A DNA stretch of 64,000 bases. It comes from Diabrotica undecimpunctata. Lineage: Eukaryota; Arthropoda; Insecta; Coleoptera; Chrysomelidae. Made by a program: the position numbers and the translations under genes. Positions 56,935-64,000 of this stretch are shown piece by piece (positions within the stretch are counted from its first letter, which is position 1; each line of letters opens with the position of its first letter). The stretch is taken from contig NC_092804.1 in NCBI RefSeq assembly GCF_040954645.1, positions 38,159,753 to 38,223,752 of the forward strand, written 5' to 3'. The notes under the pieces are model-generated. The model did no database searches. It was not told the DNA's origin and saw nothing but the letters and a program-made list of their open reading frames with translations.

Positions 56935-57910
56935 TTGAAGAAATCGGTCTATCATCCGTTAATTTGAATTTATTCTTCTTTTTCTTTTTCGTCCTCTTTA
57001 TAAGCAATTCTGCTTGTTCATTGGCGGATTAGTACCTCTATAGAAGGTTATCACTCCGTCTTTTGCGCGGTCGTCCGATACTTCTTCTGCCGATTGGTGA
57101 TTTATCTCCTGCTAATTTGACCCTCCGTCCGGCTCGCGGAGATAAGAATACGGCCTCGATCAGAAAGCCCTGCCTGTCGTAAGAGGCGACTAATGGGTAC
57201 GAATCGGGAGGTGGAGAGCCGTCGCTTGAGGTGTCGGGTTTGTAGAAACGCACACGGTCGCTTCGGCGACACGGTCACCGGTCTACATTCCTAGTATCCG
57301 GGACGAGACTCTCGTGGGACCACTCTACTCTCATTCGAAAAGAGCCTGGTGAGGTTGAACGAGCTGGGCCCGTACATACCTCTCCTGAGCTTGTGTCAGG
57401 CGTGGTGTGGGTGCCCCGGCACGTACCCACCGGGAGATCCAAGAGTGGTAGAGGAGAGATCCTCGGCGGCGACCTGTCTACGTGCGAGGTGGAAATTCTT
57501 CCGCCTGCCAAACCTATCCGCCCGTGGTGTGGGAATAACGGGTAGGTGAGGTACTCGAAACACAGGTACTACGGGGAAGGTGGGGCCCCACGAAACGTTT
57601 CTGGTATACGTGGCGTGGCACTTTCACTTTGGTGTCGGACTCGTAGGGGCAGAGGTTTCGTTATGGGCATATGCCGAAAGGTTAGGTAGCCCAGGGTCCT
57701 GCCAAGATTATATTTGGAGGGCACATCACATTGCAATGCTAATTTGACCACACGGGTTTTTCCCCCTATTCTGCTTATGTGGTTATTCCATTTTTTTTTC
57801 TGTTTAATGCCCATCGTTTATACTCTGTACGTTACATTATCTTCTAATGTCTTCACTTCCCTTTCGATCTCTCAGCGTATTTTCTCAGTGTAATTCTTCT
57901 CAGGATTGAA
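56935..57910 (-). pseudogene. RT C-terminal relic split by a 614-bp insertion
   Basis: The part at 57737-57910 reads KKKWNNHISRIGGKTRVVKL on the minus strand. The part at 56935-57122 reads KLAGDKSPIGRRSIGRPRKR and then NEQAELL. The two join in frame at KLA when the insertion and one TSD copy are removed. It belongs to the DKSPIG/GRPRKR family with the copies at 1.0 and 55 kb. Confidence 0.9.
57123..57736. mobile_element. 614-bp GC-rich insertion with 13-bp TSD
   Basis: TGCTAATTTGACC flanks both ends (57110-57122 and 57737-57749). The body is strikingly GC-rich against its surroundings and contains CCTGTCGTAAGAGGCGACTA, CGGTCGCTTCGGCGACACGG and CCGGCACGTACCCACCGGG. Short ORFs on both strands show no domain. 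GGGTACGAATCGG is a weak box-B-like sequence. It resembles 5'-region sequence of a non-LTR element or a SINE-like unit; I cannot name it. Confidence 0.8.
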
Positions 57911-58039
57911 TTTCTTAAGAAAACAAAAAAAAACATTTTAACAAAAATAAATGTTTAATAATTATGATTCTCACTTTATAACCCTATGTGAGTCGTAGCC
58001 ACATCAAGAATTTCTCTAGTCTTTGTTATTCCTTGCCTT

Positions 58040-58310
58040 CCTCATATTCTCGTGTTTACCATATCGTTTTCGATATTGTCATGGAGTTTTATTCTGGACA
58101 TTTCTCTTGTCCGCGTAATGGATCTATCAAGGAGAGTTTTTCTTATTGGGTCATTTTTCTCCATCCGCACTACATATGCTACCCATCTTGAGAAGGCCTT
58201 TTTTGATGTATTTGACGATATCTGATTCCTGATTAATTCTGCCTGTATACAGATTTTCATTCTCCGCTTCGTAAATTCGCTCATTAAACATCTTAACGCG
58301 TTTTCAATAC
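58040..58310 (-). pseudogene. Non-LTR pol tail relic
   Basis: The minus-strand ORF contains SRWVAYVVRMEKNDPIRKTL, then LDRSITRTREMSRIKLHDNI and ENDM, matching RWAGHVVRMExNDPxRK-L...GTREMGRPKLRW-DNVENDM with the GH pair and GRP triplet lost. The copy at 54.2 kb is its relative. Confidence 0.75.
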
Positions 58311-58378
58311 TTTTTGTTACGAAAGTGTGTAATATAATATATCATTTTGTTCAATCTAAATTCCGGATTTAGTTGTTA

Positions 58379-59400
58379 ATATATATATAATAACGGATTT
58401 ATTACGGCTGTCGCCGCTTCTCCGCCCCCAATTTCCATCTTTTTCTGTCATATGCAGTTGCCTCTTCTAAGTCTCTTGCCGCCATTGCTTCATCAATATC
58501 GTTGCGCCAACTTCTCCGTGGTCGTCCTCTCTTTCTTCTTTCAGGAGGGATCCATTCCAGTACTCTCCTAGGCCATCTGTACTCTGGCATTCTTTTAACA
58601 TGTCCGAACCAGATTAATTGTTTTCTTTCTATGTCATCATTGATATTTCTCTCCATTTTCATTTCGTTTCTTATTTGTTCGTTTCTAACTCTCTCCAGTT
58701 TCGATCTACCGCAGCTTCGTCTCAGATAATCCATTTCTGTCGTCAAAAGTTTGTTTCTATTAGCTTTGGTGACGTTTCATACTTCCGAACCGTAAAGTGT
58801 AATACTTTGGACTATACTACCGTAAATGTGTTTTTTGGTTTCTCGTCGAATTGTTTTTTGCCAGAGAAGAGAGTTTAAGGCACGGGTCGCTGCTCTGCCC
58901 TTGTTTATTCTTTCCCTGATTTCGTCTGCGTAGTTGTTAATATACTCTTTTTAATTACTCTTTTTAATTAATCTTAATATACTCTTTTTAATTACTTTAT
59001 TATTCCGGTTTCTATTTCGAGATCTATTCCTGTGCCTCCTATAGTCAGGTATTGTAACTTTTGCATATTTATATCTAACCCCTTTTTGTAAATTCTTCTG
59101 AGTTCGCTTATCATGTATGTAATATCTTGCAAGTCTTCAGAAAAAACTACTTGATCATCAGCAAAGAGGATTGTACACAAGTGAATGTCTTCTATAGGTA
59201 TTCCTATGAGGCTGCATTTTCTTTTCCACTGTTTTAAACGCTGCATAGATTCATTTTAAACAGGAGTCATTAGTCAATTGCCTTATGAAGATTTATAAAA
59301 GTGGCATGAAGCTCCTTTCTTCTCGGTAACCTCCTTTCTGCCAATTGTTTTATTGTAAATATATAATCCGCAAAGGGTCGCGCAGATAAAGCTTTTTTAC
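58379..59400 (-). pseudogene. (TA)n-tailed non-LTR RT relic
   Basis: The minus strand holds AERRLPRRKELHATFINLHK (FIDLxKA motif, D to N), QRLKQWKRKCSLIGIPIEDI and LCTILFADDQVVFSEDL (palm box intact). Next come ADEIRERINKGRAATRALNS, LYGSEV, MDYLRRSCGRSKLERVRNEQ, KQLIWFGHVKRMPEYRWPRR and KRGRPRRSWRNDI. A short TA tail follows at 58380-58392. Duplicated ACTCTTTTTAATT units near 58940-58995 are a local tandem repeat. It is the same family as 21.6 and 43.0 kb, with an internal deletion before QRLKQW. Confidence 0.88.
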
Positions 59401-61688
59401 TGTTTCAACATCGTCACCTAACTCGTTAAGTTTTGATTTTCACTTTTATCTTTATGTTTCTTGACCACTCTAGTTATGTAGAAATTTCCACCGCCTTCTT
59501 TGCTCTACGGGACACAATATATTAACGTCACGGCACAGCCGGCAAGTACAATTCGTTTGTTAAGAGATTGGCTCTTTTGACATTCAGCTGTCTTATGACA
59601 TTCGAGAGCTAGGTTGAATACTATCGAGAACAGCCGGCTTGTTTTTTTTTAGATCTTTGGCTATCTGAAAGCTGTCATCAAGTTCATCCTGTACACAGCC
59701 CATTGCTATTGTCTGTCTATCGTTTTAAGTTGTGTAGGATAGTATCCATTTCATCCTAAGATTTTTTAAATATAATTGCTTTGATTTTCTTCCTTCTCAA
59801 GCCTATCTCGTCTGGGATCAGTTGAAGTTAATATCAGACAACGTCTCATATTTACAAAAAACTGTTTAAATTATTGGTTTTATTCTATATAAATTCTATT
59901 TTAATTAAATTCGACAATTCTCTTGTGTATTTTATTTCTATATCTATGTCGTAATCGTAAATGAAGTCTCAGAACGCTTTTCCTTTAGTTGAGTTGGCGC
60001 CCATTTTAAGCCTACCTTCTCCGAACCAGTTTCGAATATATTTACTCGTGCCTTAGCTTATTACATAACTCCATAGACTAAAACTTCGCCACACACATTT
60101 TTCCATGTTTTGAAGTACCGATAAAAATCAAAATTCTCATCACGAGCTTGTTTAACGACCAACCGAATTCTGAACAAAATACTTAAAATATTCAGATAAA
60201 GTATTTTCAGTTTCATTATTAACATACAATCACCATCTGACATTGGCTCTCTTATAGAGGCATCCTTATTTAAAACAGATGATGACCGACCAGCCGCCTG
60301 CCCGCCAATTGGAGATAATAAGCAGGCTATGAAAGACAAGAAACTCTTTTGAATTGCGCACTGCGGACACAACCAAACCGAAACCACGACGGTACCATCG
60401 TGCGGTTCTTTGGTACCATCATCGTGGTGCTCGTAATTACGACAGGGAGGGATCTACACGGGGTCTAGAAATAAAAAGGCGTATTTTATGATGCTGGTAT
60501 CTCAGTGATAACCAATCTAGAACTACATAAACATTATAATGTATAATAAATCTAATGTAAGAAATATAAGATATTCCCACCTGCATAAACTACATATAAA
60601 CTCACTTTTAGTTTATTCATGGTTTGTAAATAAATTTTAATTAACGCTTTCAGTCATGTTACAAGAAAAAATGCTAATACAAACCTTGCCACCCTTTTTC
60701 TGAATTATTTTTTTAAAGATTTTTAATTGGAACGTAACTATAGACCTTTAGATTCTTAATGATTAAAGAATTATCTTCCTTCAAGTACAAGTTACTTTAA
60801 GTAGTCTACCAGATACTACAATAAAACCGCAATAAAAAAATGAAACTCTGAAATATATTCCATTAATTACAAAATAACATGGAGAGAATACAACATTATA
60901 CTATTTTTTACAATACATGAAAAAGTTCCTTTTCTTAAGGACATGAAGCTGTACCAATTTTTGGGACTCTCGTATGTGTTGACATAAAAAATAGGAAAAT
61001 GCATGTATCCTTCACGCTTAGTCTTTGTCTAAAACTTCGAATGTTTCCTCCTTTTAGACTTTGGCATTCTTCATTTGGTGGGACATTTGACATTTTGTAT
61101 AATATATTGTCATTCTTCTCTAGTTGCAATCACGAAATCTGGCAATGTTCTGCAAGGATTTCTTCGTCTGGAAATTCTCTTCCAGAATAATATATGTGGT
61201 TCATATCGTGCCATTGTAAAGGGTAGATTGCCTCACTTTGACAATAGTTATCCACTCCTCTCGTACGATGAGATTGGCCACGGTCGTTCATAAATACAAA
61301 ATTGTCTCTTCGCCGTAGATTAAGTTAGTATGTCTGTTAGTTATTATACCAGCCTAAAACATGGCGCTTTCCTCTTCAAAGGGGCATGATGGGTACGGGC
61401 TAACTAGACAGGTCTTGGTTGTCTCCAAACACGAATTTCGTGACTCATTTGTTAATCAGACCCTTTTTTCAGTGGAAAATATGAGCCATTTAAAAAATTC
61501 TTCGAATACACTAATCTACCATTCAGCTCACTGATGTTGACGAACTCGGTGGTCTATTACGTACCAATCATCGACATCTTAAACCTGCTACTTCTTAATG
61601 TAGAGATAGATACATAAATGCATGCCTAATCTTCATTTAAACCTTTGGCACTGCAATAGTAGGATTTTTCTGTATTATTAATTTTATT
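59401..61688. other. Unassigned stretch with a 108-codon ORF and a double hairpin
   Basis: The minus-strand ORF 60061-60387 (GTG-initiated at best) contains FRIRLVVKQARDENFDFYRY; I do not recognise it. At 60383-60428 two nested stems, ACCACGA/TCGTGGT and GGTACCA/TGGTACC, form a hairpin. ACAGCCGGC occurs at about 59534 and again at 59630. No gene is supported. Confidence 0.3.
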
Positions 61689-62027
61689 TTCCGTCGACCG
61701 TCCATTTATGATTAATTTTAACACCCTCAAAATCATTGATTAATGACCCCTATTAATGAATGATTTTCTATTAATGAACGATTTCATTATAGGCAACACA
61801 ACATACATTGCTTGTATAAATTAACCACATTTAACGCTCTGTGATTGGCAGTTACCTGTGGTGTAGGCAACCAAACATATACCTATTTATATTCCCACTA
61901 AAAAATTATTTAAAATGAAGTAGCCGCTGTAAGTACTGACTGTCATTGTATGTCATTATTTATCGTTAAGTAAATAAAAATTTAAACTAAGATATTTTTA
62001 TTTATGAAAAGTACGGTCGACGGAAAA
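61689..62027. mobile_element. MITE with 15-bp perfect TIRs
   Basis: TTTTCCGTCGACCGT (61689-61703) and ACGGTCGACGGAAAA (62013-62027) are exact inverted repeats around about 310 bases of AT-rich DNA with no ORF. Repeated TTAATGA words fill the left half. TTAA lies near both ends at unequal distance, so the target duplication is unresolved. Confidence 0.8.
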
Positions 62028-62042
62028 CTCGTGAATTAAAAT

Positions 62043-62114
62043 GGCGATTAACAATCTCGAACATTAACGCGCTCGCTTTGCTCACGCGTTAAAATATCTC
62101 AATTGTTAATCGCC
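62043..62114. repeat. Nested palindrome next to the MITE
   Basis: Outer arms GGCGATTAACAAT and ATTGTTAATCGCC are perfect. Inside, TTAACGCG pairs with CGCGTTAA around CTCGCTTTGCTCA. It lies 15 bp beyond the preceding inverted-repeat element and may be its own small foldback element. Confidence 0.9.
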
Positions 62115-62339
62115 CTTATTAATACACTTGTTGGTTAAGTAACTATTAACGATTCTAACATTGATTCTAACATTTCTGCAAAATCTAAGTTAAATACAAT
62201 TAGTTTCTAGATGACGATTTCTTATTCAAGATACATCATTCTGACCAGGACCCCTTCGTTCAGTCACAAATCTTTATAAATGTTTTTTAACCAAAAAAAC
62301 TTGTGTGATCTCCTCAAAGGAGATTGGCGATCATGAACT

Positions 62340-62960
62340 GGAATTTGTCTCTATCCTGTGTTAATGGTATAATTGTCCGATGCCTCTTCTTCCTTCGATC
62401 TTTCCTTCAAAGATCAACCGCAGAAAACGATACTTATCTTTTTTAAAGATATGCCAAAATAAGTTGCTTTTCTTCATTGTCAATAACTGTTGTCAATAGT
62501 TCCTTACCTTTATGCATTCTTTCCAACACTCAATCATTTATACTCTCTTGATCCATTGTATTGTCAATAACCACCAGTACAACCACATCTTAAAAAAGTC
62601 TAGACGTGACATTATTCGTGCCTTCCCTCAACTCCATACGTAGCATTTTTAATGGTATGCTTTTGAGTAGCCAGACTAGGATGTCTATTAAAGAATAGTT
62701 CTTTCATTTTGAAGAATGTACTTCGAACTGTAGTACATTCTTCAAATGTACTACATTTGAAGAATTTAGTATATTTAACTATTTCAATTCTAATTTTCAC
62801 TGCATCATCAGCATTCCATTGATCGTTTAGCCAGCTTTGCAAATACCTAAAATCTCTTTACTCTTTCTAGGTCCTGATTTACTATCCGAATTCTGACATT
62901 ACCTATATCACGTTCACTGATGACCATGACGTTTGTTTTATTTATATTTTTTAAGACTGT
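62340..62960 (-). pseudogene. Non-LTR RT C-terminal relic
   Basis: The minus strand gives VMVISERDIGNVRIRIVNQD, LQSWLNDQWNADDAVKIRIE and AYGVE-like residues, then, after frame changes, WLYWW, LFWHIFKKDKYRFLRLIFEG and KIEGRRGIG. This is the family at 3.1 and 52.2 kb. A local inverted duplication of GAAGAATGTAC (62710-62765) lies within the thumb region and breaks the frame. Confidence 0.8.
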
Positions 62961-63154
62961 TTAATGTAAAACTTAGGTCGCTGGTTAAATGAATTTAGGA
63001 ATAATAATGGAAGAAAAAATGCAATATTTTGACTATAAATAAAAGTAGCGAAAAATAGCAAATATTTAATTGTGAATAAATTACGAGAATTAATTAGCTT
63101 AACTCATTACTGTAAGCTGTACAAAGAATAGACTTACCTTTTGAAATATTGATG

Positions 63155-63400
63155 TAGTCGTAGCCAGTGGATTAGCGTTGGTACCACGTCACTATGCCCG
63201 GGACGCCGAGGTTCGATAGGACGGGAACCGATAAAACTGGGTGTGTTTCGTTCGCTGCCTCGTGATGAAGTGTTTATTTCTTGAGATGGTCAGAAACCCT
63301 CTGGTCACGCTTCGAGGTGGTCCGTAGGGCGAGGGTATACCAATAAATCACTCTACTGTATTGTGATTTTGAATAACAGTAATCCAACTTAATGGTCACA
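63155..63400 (+). mobile_element. tRNA-derived SINE candidate
   Basis: CGTAGCCAGTGGATTAGCG carries a box-A-like TAGCCAGTGG (63161-63170), and GAGGTTCGATAGG carries a box-B-like GGTTCGATAGG (63210-63220), 49 bases apart, as in tRNA-derived SINE promoters. The intervening CCACGTCACTATGCCCGGGA resembles a tRNA anticodon-arm remnant. The 3' part to about 63400 has no ORF. No poly-A tail or TSD was confirmed, so the borders are approximate. The gap to 63730 holds nothing recognised. Confidence 0.5.
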
Positions 63401-63732
63401 GTAATATGATACTTTAGTTTCAGTTTCTGTGTTTAAGACACAAAAATAAGAAAAGAGAAAGTCAAATTCTCTGAACAGACTAAATGTGTTTAAGCCAGTT
63501 TAACAATGAGATTTTACTGAATAACAAAAAACAATATATTTTAAAGCAAATAAGTTAGGTACCATTAAATTATATCATATTATAGTACAGTAAAACAAAG
63601 TAAATAAATGTAAAATATGTAAATAAATACTACATACTTTCCCAAACAAAGACCATAGTTTTCACTTATGTTATTGACTTTTTATTATGAGGAACTCACT
63701 CTTTATCATGATTGGCAATGAGGACTCTGTCA

Positions 63733-64000
63733 TCAGTTTATCGGTTCACACTTCCTCTCATCATCATCATCACTGGCTCGACAACCCTTTTTGGGTCTTG
63801 GCCTGTTCCAGGATTCTTCTCCATTCTGATCTGTTTCGTGTTTTTTTCTCCAGCTTTTTATTTTTAAGGTTGTTATATCATTTTCTATTTGTTCTAAGTA
63901 TCTCAGTTTCGGTCTTCCTCTTGTTCTTTTTCCTACTGGCATCTGTTTGAATATTTTTTTTGGTATTTCGCCTTCTTCCATTCTTTCTACATGTCCTATC
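63733..64000 (-). pseudogene. RTE pol C-terminal fragment with (TGA)n tail, runs off the window
   Basis: The minus strand enters at the window edge as GHVERMEEGEIPK, then KKIFKQMPVGKRTRGRPKLR, YLEQIENDITTLKIKSWR and ESWNRPRPKKGC, ending in GATGATGATGATGA repeats near 63755-63770. This is the RTE-type 3' end also seen at 15.35 kb. The remainder of the element lies beyond 64000. Confidence 0.85.

Noticed and set aside
57123..57736. rRNA gene fragment because of high GC content
   Set aside because: No rRNA core motif is recognisable and it is bounded by a TSD, so it behaves as an inserted element.
60061..60387. Host gene encoding a 108-residue protein
   Set aside because: There is no ATG start, no recognised domain and no splice signals; kept only as an unassigned ORF.
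63161..63220. Functional tRNA gene
   Set aside because: The acceptor stem does not close and box B deviates (TAGG instead of a TCC ending); a SINE origin fits better.

Overview
This is an AT-rich stretch of eukaryotic, almost certainly arthropod, nuclear DNA. It is built mostly of dead and nested transposable elements. The mix of RTE-like and Jockey-like retrotransposons, Penelope-like, Ty3/gypsy, mariner/Tc1 and hAT fragments, foldback elements and (TA)n tracts suits an insect with a large repeat-rich genome; a beetle is my guess, not something the sequence proves. I found no host gene I can name, no rRNA or true tRNA gene, no CRISPR array and no operon. Almost every long open frame is a piece of reverse transcriptase (RT), endonuclease, RNase H or transposase carrying stops, frameshifts or deletions.

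Layout. 1-5.8 kb: RT scraps, one of them split by a Penelope-like insertion, and an RNase H relic. 5.9-8.4 kb: a mariner relic, a cluster of short hairpins sharing a 7-nt loop, and a second RNase H relic. 10.5-16.4 kb: a long-TIR MITE, an RT relic, and an RTE copy inside a Jockey-like copy. 16.5-17.5 kb: a gypsy integrase fragment followed by hairpin-rich, LTR-like DNA. 18.9-26.5 kb: Jockey and RT relics, including two retrotransposons nested one inside the tail of the other with both target-site duplications (TSDs) preserved. 27.3-31.7 kb: a hAT element inside a GGGAC-rich hAT-like element, plus a perfect 104-nt palindrome. 31.7-37.4 kb: endonuclease, a roughly 90-bp-period array of five hairpins, RT relics, and a Tc1/mariner-type transposon with long TIRs disrupted by an RT copy. 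38.5-45.8 kb: a SWIM-like finger ORF, a foldback element split by a non-LTR copy, an unrecognised ORF split by a (TA)n-tailed RT copy, and a GC-rich hairpin cluster. 46.6-52.6 kb: an exact 70-bp tandem duplication, a Tc1-like transposase with an intron, and inverted RT arms around a Jockey fragment. 54-64 kb: more RT relics, a 614-bp GC-rich insertion with a 13-bp TSD, a MITE, a tRNA-like SINE candidate and a terminal RTE fragment.

Recurrent families. Several RT copies end in a GGCACC...AAGAAGAA-type 3' terminus (3.1, 12.3, 34.8, 36.4 and 52.6 kb). Three copies end in (TA)n (22.9, 43.0 and 58.4 kb). Two RTE copies end in (TGA)n (15.4 and 63.7 kb). One family has a DKSPIG/GRPRKR tail (1.0, 55 and 57 kb). 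One Jockey family occurs at 18.9 and 51 kb. The window works as a stratigraphy: at least eight insertions can be ordered by containment, and in several the interrupted reading frame closes when the insertion is removed.

Most unusual are four separate clusters of short stem-loops (6.9, 17.2, 32.4 and 45.6 kb). In two of them the stems differ between units by paired changes while loop or core is conserved, which suggests selection on a folded nucleic acid. One lies just downstream of the gypsy integrase fragment, so they may be leader or LTR structures of retroelements; this is inference.
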